DNA of 64,000 nt, taken from Salvia splendens (lineage: Eukaryota > Streptophyta > Magnoliopsida > Lamiales > Lamiaceae). The notes beneath the pieces were generated by a model. That model was not told the DNA's origin and searched no databases. It saw only the letters and a program-made list of their open reading frames with translations. The stretch lies in contig NC_056035.1 in the NCBI RefSeq assembly GCF_004379255.2, positions 25,172,502-25,236,501 on the forward strand, written 5' to 3'. This document shows positions 52,082-63,951 of this stretch, piece by piece. The stretch's first letter is position 1; every line of letters begins with the position of its first letter. The translations under genes were made by a program, and so were the position numbers.

Positions 52082-54484
52082 TTTTTTTTAATTAAACACC
52101 TTCACGGTGGAGGGTTGAGTAGGACCCTCATCCCCTATATATCATCAAAACCGAAAAGTTTACATAAAGACTATTCCAAAAGTGAATCGTCTTGAAAAGA
52201 ACAGCAAGCTAAACTCAAAACTATTACATAACCAAAAAGAACCCCTATCATCCGAGCCACAGGTCTATCCATCTCCTCTAAACCGGACCTCAAACTAGCC
52301 TTGCTCTCACTGCACACCTGCCTCCAGATTCTCTCACTCCATCAGAAGCGAAAATTTGGCAACCCCAACTGATCCAGCCTGCAGAGAGCCTTCACTCGAG
52401 CAGGCGCTGACTCTCTTGTGTACTTGATCTCTGTTCCCGTTTGCAGTCCAACTTCAGCCAAGAAATCCGCAGCTTTGTTACCTTCTCTAAAGATATGAGA
52501 GATTTTCCAGCTAACTCCATCCAGCTCCCTCCTAATCCTCCCTACTTCCACACACGTCTCGGCTGATCCCAGATGGTCCGAGGTCAGCCATCGTACAACC
52601 AACTCAGCATCAGATTCGATCCATATCCGACAACCATGCTGCTTGGGCAGGGAGATTCCTACCAGAACTGCTGCCACCTCAGCTTCTAGCCCAGACTCAC
52701 TCTTTAGGCATGTTGAAAACGCAGAAAGGATTTCGCCACGGCTATCCCTCACCACTCCCCCTCCTCAAGCATCCTGCGTAGAAGATTGGAAAGCACCATC
52801 CACATTGAGCTTAATCCAACCAGAGTCAGGCGGTCTCTATTCTACCCTGCCAACTTTCCTCTTGTTTCTCGCTTGTGCCGGGCCACTCATCTCCTCCAAT
52901 CTCTGCTGGCAATCCCTCCAATGTCCTGGACCTATCATTTTAGCCAGCACCAGGTTCCTCAAGCGCGTCACTACTCTCATAATCACATTTTCAGCTTCTA
53001 AGGGCTTCTCTCTATGGACATTTTCATTTCTCTCTGTCCATATGAACCACATAATAAGACACGTGATGATTACACAAAGGTGCATGCTAGATCCGGTTCC
53101 TAGGTGCCGTTGCCACCACCTGAACCTAAGGTCATGATTTGCCCCTAATCCCTCATATAGCGGAACCTAGGGAAACCATCTCTCAAAATGATTCCAAACC
53201 TTCCTTGCCACCTCCCCATTCACAAACAGATGAAGCCGAGATTCCACATTGGGTTTCTCACAGCACCTTCACTTAGAAGCCAAGTGAACTCCTCTCCATT
53301 GCAACTTCAAGTCTACCGGAAGTCTATTAGCTAAAAGGCGCCAGAGGAACATGGAAATTGAGGGGCTGATGCATTTCCCCCAAATCAGTTCATATTTGAT
53401 TCGTTTCTCAGATTTCTCTCTCACCAAGTCCCAGGCTGACCTACTTGTAAAATTTCCATTGCCGGTTAGCTTCCACCTTCCTCTATCCTTACTTCTTCTA
53501 TCAAACGGGACTAAGAGAATTTCCTCAATAATCTCGTCCTCAAGACCTACTTCTTCTCAATGATCTGAACCCCTCCCAAAGATCAGACACTTTCAGATTG
53601 CGAAGAGATACACCTATAAGTTTGCCAGTGGGCCAGGTCTAACCCACGAATCATGCCAAAAACTAATATTCCCTTCCCCCAACACCCATCTGGTTTGAGC
53701 CCTACACTGATCCCCAACCTTAAACATCCTCCTCCATACCGGGCTAAATCGCTGAGATCTGTATGCCACCATGGGAAAGGAAATAGAACAATATTTCTGG
53801 AACATATATTGAGCCCATAAAGACTCTTGTTCCAGGAATCTCCACCACATTTTGATGCTAAAAGACTCCACCAATTAAGACAGGTTTCGGATCCCCAGAC
53901 CTCCCTCATCCGTCAGCCTACAAACCCGCTGCCATTTTATCCAGTGAGTCTTTTTTCATGGAGTTACAAGATCCCCACAGGAAACGAGCCATCACCTGCT
54001 CAATCTGTCTCAAGGCTCATTTTGTAGGATCAAGGACCTGAAAAATATGAATAGGAATAGCCCCCAGCACGCTTTTCAGGAGAGTTAGACGGCCCCCAAA
54101 GGATAGATGTCTTTGGCTCCAGAAATTTTATCGCTTAGAAACATAAAAAGGTTCATTTTCTTTCGGCCACAAAAAATAGGGACACCTAGATAGGTAACCT
54201 GGAAACATCCTTGCTGAAATCCACTGACTTCAGATATCTCCTGAGCCCATGCAGAGTGCTTTTTATCAATGAAAAAACAACTTTTCCCCATATTGACTTT
54301 CTGCCCCGAAACCCCCATATAATGATCAAGGCATTCAATGATATTAAGAACAACCGCCCTCTGAGCCTGCGAGAAGACAATAATGTCATCTGCATAAGCC
54401 AAATGAGACACCCCCATAGTATAGCTCGCAGTTCGGTATATCATCTCCTTCTGGCCTAAAATAAACCGGTCAAGCAGCCTTGAC
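52082..54484 (-). mobile_element. LINE-F, second 3'-half copy in the tandem series
   Basis: Same organisation and same right-hand truncation point as LINE-E, 2410 bp further on. It is preceded (52061-52081) and followed (54485-54504) by aaaaactgaagctctccttc. It shares a Glu-to-stop with LINE-E but a deletion and a Cys-to-stop with LINE-G. Confidence 0.85.
52342..54484 (-). pseudogene. LINE-F ORF2 remnant, end of RT to RNase H
   Basis: YRTASYTMGVSHLAYADDIIVFSQ near 54400, zf-RVT and RNase H (GLEAEVAAVLVG, WIESDAELVVRW, REGNKAADFLAE). Damage: frameshifts near 54120 and 53965, TAA at about 53873, the deletion at 53550-53580, a TGA at the Cys of KCRCC (53270) and a frame break near 52770. Not functional. 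Confidence 0.78.
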
Positions 54485-54765
54485 AAAAACTGAAGCTCTC
54501 CTTCTTTTTTTTTAATTAAACACCTTCACGGTGGAGGGTTGAGTAGGACCCTCATCCCCTATATATCATCAAAACTGAAAACTTTACATAAAGACTATTC
54601 CAAAAGTGAATCGTCTTGAAAAGAACAGCAAGCTAAACTCAAAACTATTACATAACCAAAAAGAACCCCTATCATCCGAGCCACAGGTCTATCCATCTCC
54701 TCTAAACCGGACCTCAAACTAGCCTTGCTCTCACTGCACACCTGCCTCCAGATTCTCTCACTCCA

Positions 54766-56932
54766 TCAGAAGCGAAAATTTGGCAACCCCAACTGATCCA
54801 GCCTGCAGAGAGCCTTCACTCGAGCAGGCGCTGACTCTCTTGTGTCCTTGATCTCTGTTCCCGTTTGCAGTCCAACTTCAGCCAAGAAATCCGCAGCTTT
54901 GTTACCTTCTCTAAAGATATGAGAGAATTTCCAGCTAACTCCCTCCAGCTCCCTCCTAATCCTCCCTACTTCCACACACGTCTCGGCTGATCCCAGATGG
55001 TCCGAGGTCAGCCATCGTACAACCACGTCAGCATCAGATTCGATCCATATCCGACAACCATGCTGCTTGGCCAGGGAGATTCCTACCAGAACTGCTGCCA
55101 CCTCAGCTTCTAGCCCAGACTCACTCTTTAGGCATGTTGAAAACGCAGAAAGGATTTCGCCACGGCTATCCCTCACCACTCCCCCTCCTCCAGCATCCTG
55201 CGTAGAAGATTGGAAAGCACCATCCACATTGAGCTTAATCCAACCAGAGTCAGGCGGTCTCCATTCTACCCTGCCAACTTTCCTCTTGTTTCTCACTTGT
55301 GCCGGGCCACTCATCTCCTCCAATCTCGGCTGGCAATCCCCCCAATGTCCTGGACCTATCATTTTAGCCAGCACCAGGTTCCTCAAGCGCGTCACTACTC
55401 TCATAATCACATTTTCAGCTTCTAAGGGCTTCTCCCTATGGACATTTTCATTTCTCTCTGTCCATATGAACCACATAATAAGACACGTGATGATTACACA
55501 AAGGTGCATGCTAGATCCGGTTCCTAGGTGCCGTTGTCACCACCTGAACCTAAGGTCATGATTTGCCCCTAATCCCTCATATAGCGGAACCTGGGGAAAC
55601 CATCTCTCAAAATGATTCCAAACCTTCCTTGCCACCTCCCCATTCACAAACAGATGAAGCCGAGATTCCATATTGGGTTTCTCACAGCACCTTCACTTAG
55701 AAGCCAAGTGAATTCCTCTCCATTGCAACTTCAAGTCTACCGGAAGTCTATTAGCTAAGAGGCGCCAGAGGAACATGGAAATTGAGGGGCTGATGCATTT
55801 CCCCCAAATCAGTTCATATTTGATTCGTTTCTCAGATTTCTCTATCACCAAGTCCCAGGCTGACCTACTTGTAAAATTTCCATTGCCGGTTAGCTTCCAC
55901 CTTCCTCTATCCTTACTTCTTCTATCAAACGGGACTAAGAGAATTTCCTCAATAATCTCGTCCTCAAGACCTACTTCTTCTCAATGATCTGAAACCCTCC
56001 CACAGATCAGACACTTTCAGATTGCGAAGAGATACACCTGGATTGAATAAGTTTGCCAGCGGGCCAGGTCTAACCCACGAATCATGCCAAAAACTAATAT
56101 TCCCTTCCCCCAACACCCATCTGGTTTGAGCCCTACACTGATCCCCTACCTTAAACATCCTCCTCCATACCGGGCTAAATCGCTGAGATCTGTATGCCAC
56201 CATGGGAAAGGAAATAGAACAATATTTCTGCAACATATACTGAGCCCATAAAGACTCTTGTTCCAGGAATCTCCACCACATTTTGATGCTAAAAGACTCC
56301 ACCAATTCAGACAGGTTTCGGATCCCCAGACCTCCCTCATCCGTCAGCCTACAAACCCGCTGCCATTTTATCCAGTGAGTCTTTTTCGTGGAGTTACAAG
56401 ATCCCCGCAGGAAACGAGCCATCACCTGCTCAATCTGTCTCAAGGCTCCTTTTGTAGGATCAAGGACCTGAAAAATATGAATAGGAATAGCCCCCAGCAC
56501 GCTTTTCAGGAGAGTTAGACGACCCCCAAAGGATAGATGTCTGTGGCTCCAGGAGTGTATCCTCGCAGAAATTTTATCGCGTAGAAACATAAAAAGGTTC
56601 ATTTTCTTTCGGCCACGAAAAATAGGGACACCAAGATAGGTAACCGGGAAACTTCCTTGCTGAAATCCACTGACTTCAGATATCTCCTGAGCCCATGCAG
56701 AGTGCTTTTTATCAATGAAAAAACAACTTTTCCCCATATTGACTTTCTGCCCCGAAACCCCCATATAATGATCAAGGCATTCAATGATATTAAGAACAGC
56801 CGCCCTCTGAGCCTGCGAGAAGACAATAATGTCATCTGCATAAGCCAAATGAGACACCCCCATAGTATATCTCGCAGTTCTGTACATCATCTCCGTCCAG
56901 CCTAAAATAAACCAGTCAAGCAGCCTTGACAA
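54766..56932 (-). pseudogene. LINE-G ORF2, end of RT, zf-RVT and RNase H
   Basis: LAYADDIIVFSQ near 56842 with the ADD catalytic pair, KISARIHSWSHRHLSFGGRLT, zf-RVT, then RNase H 55270-54790 (VDGAF, GLEAEVAA, IESDADVV, NKAADFLAE: the four acidic positions are intact). Broken by a deletion at 55970-56000, which shifts the frame, and by TGA at the zf-RVT Cys near 55695. Confidence 0.85.
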
Positions 56933-58874
56933 ATAATCCGCTGCAAGAATGAAAAGCGAGGGAGATATTGGATCCCCTTGTCTAAGTCCTCGGGATAATT
57001 TAAAAAACCTGCAGGGCTCCCATTAACTAGCACCGAAAACCAACAAGGAGAGATGCAATTCTCAATCAATTTCACCCATTTATCAGAAAAACTTATGTGT
57101 TGCAACACCTTGAGTAAGAACGGCCATTGTACCCGATCGTAGGCTTTCTCCATGTCCAGCAAATGTACCATGTTCGGAGAGGCCACTCCTTTCCATAATT
57201 CATGAAATAATTCCTTAGCAAGTAATACATTATCACTAATCAATCGCCCTTTAATGAAGCCACTCTGATTAGGAGCTGCTAGCAATGGTAGAAGGGGAAC
57301 AAGTCTCGATGTAATGATCTTAGATTTGATCTTATTTATCACATTACATAAGCTAATAGGCCTAAATTCTGCCCACTTTGTAGGATTTCTCTTCTTCGGG
57401 ACAAGAACATATAAAGTGGCTGCGATACCCCTTGGAATTTGTGAGCCCGTGAAGTCCAACACAGCTTCCACCACATCTTTCCCAATAATATCCCAACATA
57501 CTTGGAAGAAGAGTGTAGAGTACCCATCAGCACCCGCTGCACTTTCTGAGTTATTGTCAAAAACTACTTGTCTTACTTCCTCAGCTGATGGGGCTTCCAC
57601 TAACTGCTCCATATTTTTATGTGAAGGTAAGGTGGGGATAATTTTCAGAATAGGCTCTCCCAGGAGACCCACATCATCAGAGAGTAAGTTTTTAAAGAAA
57701 TTTTTCGCTGAGTTCCTGATTTCCATGTCATCAGTTAAAATCCGATCCCCATCCTCAATCATATGAATTCTGGACTTGATTCTTTTTTGTTTAACCCAAC
57801 CATGATAAAACCTCGTGTTCCTCTCTCCCTCTGCCACCCACTTTAGAGCCGCCTTTTGTCGCCATAAATCTTCTTCCATTTTCAGCCTTAACAAGTATTC
57901 AGTCGTGGTTCTATTCATATCAGATCGCAAATCAGGGGATGGTTCCTGCTCATATTTTTCCTGTGCCTCCCTAGCCTCTGCTTCAGCTTTCCTCAACTTC
58001 TCAAAGATATTTCCAAAAACAACACGATTACATATTTTCAGACTTCGTTTAAGTCGTCTCAATTTAAGCTGCACGTTGATCATCCCCCTCGTGCCGGTTT
58101 CCTCCCTCTAGCATCAATCAACCTCTTGTAAGAATAAATGATGACGACCCACATGTGTTGGGAACGGAAGGAAGGTCTCACTCTTGGTCCCGCACCCCTG
58201 CATACCATCAGAAGTGGGCAGTGATCAGATAAGACTCTGGGGAGATTTGTAACTCTCGTGGATTCAAAGATGTTTGCCCAGCCTTCCCCCAAGAGTACTC
58301 TATCCAACCTTTCAAAAGTATCCCCTCTTGCCCAAGTAAACTTAGGGCCATCAGCCCCTACATCTAGGAGCTGGCAATCACTAATTGTCACTGCAAACTA
58401 TATTATTTCCCTTGTTCTCTTCTTCTTACCTCCCTGCCTTTCCTCCTCAGAAACAAAGGTGTTAAAATCACCTCCCACAAGCCAAGGCAATCCATCTAAC
58501 TTACCAGCCAACTCTCTAAGCTTGTTGCACATCCCAGCCCTTCATTTTCTGGTACATTTTCTATAAGCTACCGAGATAAAGACAGGAGCAGACAACATTA
58601 GAGTAGTAAATCTAGCATGTAGAATCTGTTCAGAATCATCCCAATCATCCACCTCTATTCCATCTGCAGCAAACATCCAAATTTGACCATTACAATTACA
58701 CCCCTTAAATTGCAGTCCAAAAATCCTACTAAAGAAATCCGGCCTAGGCTTAATCAATGGTTCAATAACAGCCAAAACCATAATCTTATTTTCCTTCACC
58801 AAAAGTTTGGTAATGCTCTGAGTGTTCACGTTTGCCACACCCCTAGCATTCCAGATCAAAATATTAAGTGACAT
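56902..58874 (-). pseudogene. LINE-G ORF2, endonuclease and RT core
   Basis: MSLNILIWNARGVANVN begins one base after the ORF1 TGA. Endonuclease 58874-58150 (VIEPLIKPRPDFFS, FTWARGDTFERLDRVLLG, SDHCPLL) with breaks near 58540 and 58400. Then LKWVAEGERNTRFYHGWVKQ and RT motifs AAGADGYSTLFFQ (57540), FRPISLCNVINKI (57370), GRLISDNVLLAKE (57240) and a frame loss in RGLRQGDPIS at about 56990. The endonuclease nicks target DNA and RT primes on it. Confidence 0.85.
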
Positions 58875-58875
58875 G

Positions 58876-60727
58876 TCAACCAAGTGCAGGTGTACCCGAA
58901 GCAATAAGCTTCCCCTTCTTCCCCTTATTCTCTTCTTCCCCCTCCTTCAGTAGGACCTGAGAGGATCCTCTTTTTTCTGCTCCACAACTAGACTGAGGCA
59001 TATTTTCATCCTCAGGGTCCTCCTCATAGTCCCAATCCTTTTCATCTTCATACTTCTCATCCTCATTGTCACCATTTGGTAAGAGCTTTAAAAATGGAGT
59101 GAAGGCAGAAGGCCCAGTACACATCCCACCAGATGATTCCACAGAAAGGGAATCTAGCATCGAGAACCTGTTAGAGAGTCATCTGGGTGATCCTCCATCC
59201 TCTGAGGTTCCCATTTTCAAGCCCTCAAACTTCCTAAAGCCACCCCCCTTTTTCCCTTTTCTCCTACCTTGGATCTGGAAATCTCCCCCCTGATCCTAGG
59301 CATTTAAATCAGCTGCCTCCAAATCTTCCCCCAGATCAGTGAACTCCACTTCTCCATGACCATCCCCCACCCCCTGCACCAAACCCATCCAAAAAAGATC
59401 CCCATTAACCCCCTTAACCTGTCTCCCCTCCCCAAGAGCTCCCCCAGGTTCCTTCTCCCCTCCCTTTCCTTCAACCTCCATCCTCTGATCAAGCTCCCTC
59501 TCTCCCTGCCCTCCTGTTCCCATAGTACCATTCGTCTCTTGCATAGGCTTGTAGTTTCTTCTAGCTGGCCTCTCCCTCTGTCCATTAGCATAACAAATGT
59601 CCCTTGAATGACCCACATGTTTACAATCAAGGCAGTACGTAGGTATGCGATCCCATTTCACCACCTGTCTGATCTCCCTCCCCTGCATATTTAGGACAAT
59701 CTCCTGCAGAGGAGTCTTAGATATATCTATCTCAATACATAATCTAGCAAATGATAATCTGGACCGAGATATTGTAGCATGATCTGCTTGGAGGGGCTCA
59801 CCAAGTAGACCACCAATGGCAAATAAAGCCGATTTTTCAAACAAATGAATTGGTAGCCCAATCAGATTACACCAGACCGCCGCAATAGGAGACTCAAAAG
59901 AAGGATCAAACTCCGGAGTCCATTTAAATACTCTCATTGGGTGTCTATCTACAAACCAAACCGGCATACCATTTGGGCCACTCAACAGTTTTGCATAATC
60001 CTCAATAAGAGGAAACTGGACTAAAACGTGTTTAGCATTAATATATTTCCACCAAAATTCCCCCACAAATTTCATGCCAATAAAAGCCTTTTGTAAATGG
60101 AGAGACGAAGGATTGGAGTGTGAGAATTTACCCACCACAGCATAGCCCATCTTCTCTGCAAGAAACGAGGTTTCTGCCTCCGAGAAGTGGATTGAAGGAA
60201 GCCCTGCAGTCTCTCCTGGTACCCCCATCTGCTTGACCTTCCCTGACTCAAAGCTAAAGTGAGAATTAGCCCTCTGATTACTCCCCCCTGCCAAGGAATT
60301 TTTGTAGTTTTTACCCCCAGACCATCTGTTGCCAATACCCTGTACAGATGGTCCTCCTTTCAAACCCTCTTTGCTCAAATTCCCTCTCTCCTTAGGCAAC
60401 TGCTCTGCTACTCTCACAACTACCTTTTCTCCCCCTCCTCTATTCTTCTCCTTCTCCCTCGCATTTCTCAATCCTTCCTTACTCAGAGGAGGAAAATCCT
60501 CATCTGCACCTAACTTGAAATCATTCGTAAGCCTTCTTTTATCATCCCCTACTTCCTGAGCCATCTCCTCCATTGGACTATCCTTTCCACTAGTAGCCAT
60601 TTCTAGCATCAGTGGAGCCTGCTCACCAACAAATGCCATATCCTGCAACGGTTGTGCCGCTATCATATCCAGCGCAGGATCAGAGCTATCCCCAATCGGC
60701 AACATTTCCCGCAGCCTTGTTCCCTCA
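58876..60727 (-). pseudogene. LINE-G ORF1, main part
   Basis: Downstream of SINE-2: REMLPIGDSSDPALDMI, DUF4283 (MGYAVVGKFSHSNPSSLHLQ, YINAKHVLVQFPLIEDYAKL, MRVFKWTPEFDPSFES), CCHC knuckle CLDCKHVGHSRDIC near 59625, a Gly/Glu-rich linker, a stop at 59296, then a second frame with the acidic DEKYEDEKDWDYEEDPEDE segment ending at 58876. RNA-binding ORF1 protein by family. The break at 59296-59160 and the SINE inactivate it. Confidence 0.85.
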
Positions 60728-60739
60728 ACATCAGCCCCT

Positions 60740-60889
60740 TGGCCTAGCGGTAAAGGGTGCTAGATACCGCGTCCATCCTGGAGGTCTCGAGTTCGAACCC
60801 TGGGTGGTGTAATTTGTCTTTCCTCCTTGTTATAGGAGTTGATTTGTAATTTCCTCCTTCATATATATGATATAAATATATGAAGTTAA

Positions 60890-60930
<41 letters not shown>
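60740..60930 (+). mobile_element. SINE-2, tRNA-derived, with TSD, inside LINE-G ORF1
   Basis: The tRNA-like head ggcctagcggtaaaggg (box A region) and gtctcgagttcgaaccct (box B) are followed by a body with tttgtaatttcctcctt and a long poly(A) (about 60901-60930). catcagcccct at 60729-60739 and 60931-60941 is the target duplication. Removing it restores the ORF1 frame (LGAD, then VEGTRLREML). Same family as SINE-1. Confidence 0.9.
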
Positions 60931-60931
<1 letters not shown>

Positions 60932-60941
60932 ATCAGCCCCT

Positions 60942-61435
60942 AGAGGAAGGGAACTCTGACTTATCTGAGTATCACTCACTCCCTCACTACCATTATTCTG
61001 TTCACCACATCCCCGGCCAACTATCTCCTTCTCCGCTGCTTCCATTAGCGTGCCTCTCTGCTCCGAGATCTCTGGAATCGCCTCAAGTAAACCTAACCCC
61101 CTTCCCCCAGAATCCTTCGTCCCCTTCGTAGGTCGCAGGCCAGCATTCAAACCAACCTGCCTCAGATCCCTACCCCGAAGCCCACCCCTCCTCATCTCAG
61201 CCATCCTCACTAAAGGAGACCTAGGATTTGTCTTTCCATGTCTTCCTCGAGCTGCAGAAGATCGCAGCGATTTCTTCCTCAAGCTACTCCTCAAGTTAGG
61301 GGAATCAGTATCTCTACCCTTATTTAGGGACGGATCCCCCTTTTCCCCCTTCTCCGAAACTTCCATCGATCCCCCATCACACTCACCGCCTACCGGTAAA
61401 ACCCCCACAATCTCCAACTCCCCGCCATCAGACAT
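60942..61435 (-). pseudogene. LINE-G ORF1, N-terminal part
   Basis: Start chosen at MSDGGELEIVGVLPVGGE (61435) because LINE-A ORF1 begins at the equivalent point; the frame is open further upstream, to 61498. A basic region (SLRKKSLRSSAARGRHGKT, then SPLVRMAEMRRGGLRG) is conserved with LINE-A. It is interrupted by SINE-2 after SSLPLGAD. Confidence 0.75.
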
Positions 61436-61633
61436 CCCTATCCTCCCTTCCCGCCGATAATCAGAACTCAAAAAATAGTAACTGGAAACCGAACCCACAA
61501 AACAGCCGTGAACAGTGAAAATCGTGAACAGTGAAACCGAGAAATGAAATCAATCAGTGTGTGAAAATTGCACACACTGAAGGTGAAAACATCTCATGAT
61601 TAGGTTTGAAAAAATCAAACTGAAGCTCTCTTT

Positions 61634-61680
61634 TTTTTTTTTTATCGAACACCTTCACGGTGGAAGGTTGAGTAGGACCC
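61634..61680 (-). other. Conserved LINE 3' terminus with hairpin
   Basis: On the minus strand the element ends ctccaccgtgaaggtg (here with ttccaccgtg), then a short A/T link and poly(A). cacc-gtgaa-ggtg can fold as a small hairpin. The same terminus is found at 36470, 49690, 52095 and 54520, and in variant form at 44635 (LINE-D). LINE RTs commonly recognise the 3' end of their RNA, so this is a candidate recognition element. Confidence 0.6.
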
Positions 61681-62103
61681 TCATCCCCTACATATCATCA
61701 AAACCGAAGAGTTTTAACAAAGACCATCCCAAAAGTGGATTGTCTTGCAAGAAGCAACAAACAAACAAAACAACTATTACAAATGGGAACAAAAATTAAG
61801 TACATATCAGATGAAACTGCATAGTCATCGAACCAGCAACAATCCCTAGCGCCACCCCAGGCCAACACCGCGCCTCCTACCCCTATCTCCCCATCTCTGC
61901 CTGCCAAGTAACCAAAGGGAAAATCTAGCTGATCCACAAAATCAGAACCTCCATCCATTCGGCCAGCCTCACCAGGAACCCCTGCAGCAAAAACCAAAAC
62001 CAGCAGCGACTTCCAGAACCAGAACCAGTCGTGACTTCCTGCACATCAGCTTCCAGCGCCAGCCCCGCACCTTCCTCACCAACCTCCCAACATCTGTACC
62101 CCA

Positions 62104-63951
62104 TCAAAACCGAAAATTCGGTAACCCTAGCTGATCCAGTCTACAAAGAGCCTTGACCCGAGGAGGCGCCGTGGAATCCGTAAAGACAACCTGTTCACCA
62201 GCCTGCAGTCCAGCCCCAGCCAGGAAATCTGCCGCCTTGTTGCCTTCCCTGAAAATGTGAGACACCTTCCACTCCAAATCATGCAACGGTTTCTTAATTT
62301 TTAGCAGATCAGCACAAACCTCCACCGGACCGAGCTGCCCTGATGAAAGCCAGCGCACTACCTTTTCAGCATCCATCTCGATCCACAGCCTGCATCCCTG
62401 CTGCTTAGCCAGAGACACTCCAAGGAGGAGAGCCACAACCTCAGCCTCCACACCTGACTTCCTTTCAAAACCTGCAGAAAAGGCAGAAATAATGTCTCCC
62501 TTAAAATCCCGCAGAACCCCTCCGCCACCAGCTCTTTGTGTTGTCTGAGAAAAAGCACCATCCACATTGAGCTTCAACCATCCCGCATCTGGAGGCCTCC
62601 ACTGCACCCTCCCCACTGCCCTCCTTCTAACCTTACGTACCCCATCAGCCATCACCCCCAGTTACGGGTAGCAGTTCTCCCAACTTTCTGGATCTAACAC
62701 CTTAGCCAAAATCAAGTTTCTCAAGTGAGAAGTAACCCTCCTAATCACATTCTCCACTTCAAAAACTTTCTCCCGGTGCACATTTTCATTTCTTTCCGAC
62801 CAGATAAACCATAAAATCAAGCAAGGAATAATGGTGCATAGATGGTACCCAGCCCGAATTCCCAAATGTCTTTGCCACCACCTAAATCTCAATTCAATGT
62901 TCTCCCCTTCTTCCATGAAAGGCGGGACCTGTGGGAACCACCTCACAAAATGTTGCCACACTCTTCTAGCTGCCTCGCCATTAACAAATAGGTGTAATCT
63001 TGACTCAACCTGCGGCTTTTCACAACATCTACATTTCGATGCAAGAGAAATTCCCCTCCATTGCATCTTTGCATCTACAGGAATCCTATTTGCCAGAAGA
63101 CGCCAAAGGAACATCGAAATTGATAATCCAATGTTTTTACCCCAAATCATTTCAAAAATCAGCCTCTTACCTGCTCTATTCCTTACCAACTCCCAAGCCG
63201 AAGCTAATGAGAAATCCCCATTTCCAGAAAGCTTCCAACGTCCCCTATCTCTAGCCCCCCTATCAAAGGGCGTTTGAAGAATCTTCTCAGCAATCTCCTC
63301 CGGAAAACCCTCTTCCTCCACCAGTAGTCTCACCTTTTCTTCATCCCACTGCTCCCCCGCCCAGAGTTCGTTAACTTTCAACGAGGGATATGTTGGGCTT
63401 GAGCTGCACAAGCTTGCAAGGGGTGTATTTAGGACCCAGGAGTCATACCATACATTAATGTTGCCATCTCCAAGAACCCAACGAACCTGCTCCGGACAAA
63501 TATTTCCAACCTTAAACAGCCTCCTCCACATCGGGCTGAACCTGTTTGATCTATACATCACTATCGGGAAGGAGATTGAGCAATACTTCTGGAACATATA
63601 ACGAGCCCACAGAGAATCCTGCTCTCTAAAACACCACCACATCTTGATACTAAAGGCCTCTACTGAATCTGCCAAGCTTCTGATACCCAAACCCCGCTCA
63701 TCGGTAGGGAGGCATACTCTCTGCCATTTAATCCAATGGGTCTTCTTCGAGGAATTACAAGATCCCCACAAAAAGCGAGCCATCACTTGTTCTATCTGCC
63801 TCAACGCCCCCTTTGTAGGATCTAGCACCTGAAAAATATGCATTGGGAGGGCCCCAAGAACACTCCTTATCAAAGTGAGACGACCCACAAAAGACAAATG
63901 CCTATGACTCCAACTATGGATTCTTGCCGATATTTTATCCCGGATAAACAT
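62104..63951 (-). pseudogene. LINE-H ORF2, open except for one TAA
   Basis: One frame: MFIRDKISARIHSWSHRHL, IEQVMARFLWGSCN, FLWRLLANRIPVDAKMQW, zf-RVT (SLASKCRCCEKPQVESRLHL), then after WENCYP a TAA at 62662 and, in the same frame, MADGVRKVRRRAVGRVQW and RNase H (KLNVDGAFSQT, SGVEAEVVALLLG, WIEMDAEKVVRW, NKAADFLAG). The stop falls where LINE-F and G have Gln, so it is probably CAA to TAA. Otherwise this is the best-preserved LINE ORF2 segment in the window; upstream domains are outside. Confidence 0.85.

Larger units (their letters stand above)
54505..61616 (-). mobile_element. LINE-G, full-length L1-type element, 14-bp TSD
   Basis: Flanked by aaactgaagctctc (54487-54500 and 61617-61630). 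On the minus strand it has a 5' UTR with a 10-bp stem-loop (61554-61580), ORF1 (61435-58876, interrupted by SINE-2), ORF2 from 58874 to 54766, and a 3' UTR with the conserved terminus and poly(A). Total about 7.1 kb. It carries several frame breaks, so it is inactive. Confidence 0.9.

Noticed and set aside
60740..60812. tRNA gene (box A and box B present)
   Set aside because: No complete cloverleaf can be drawn; the head continues into a SINE body with poly(A) and target duplication.
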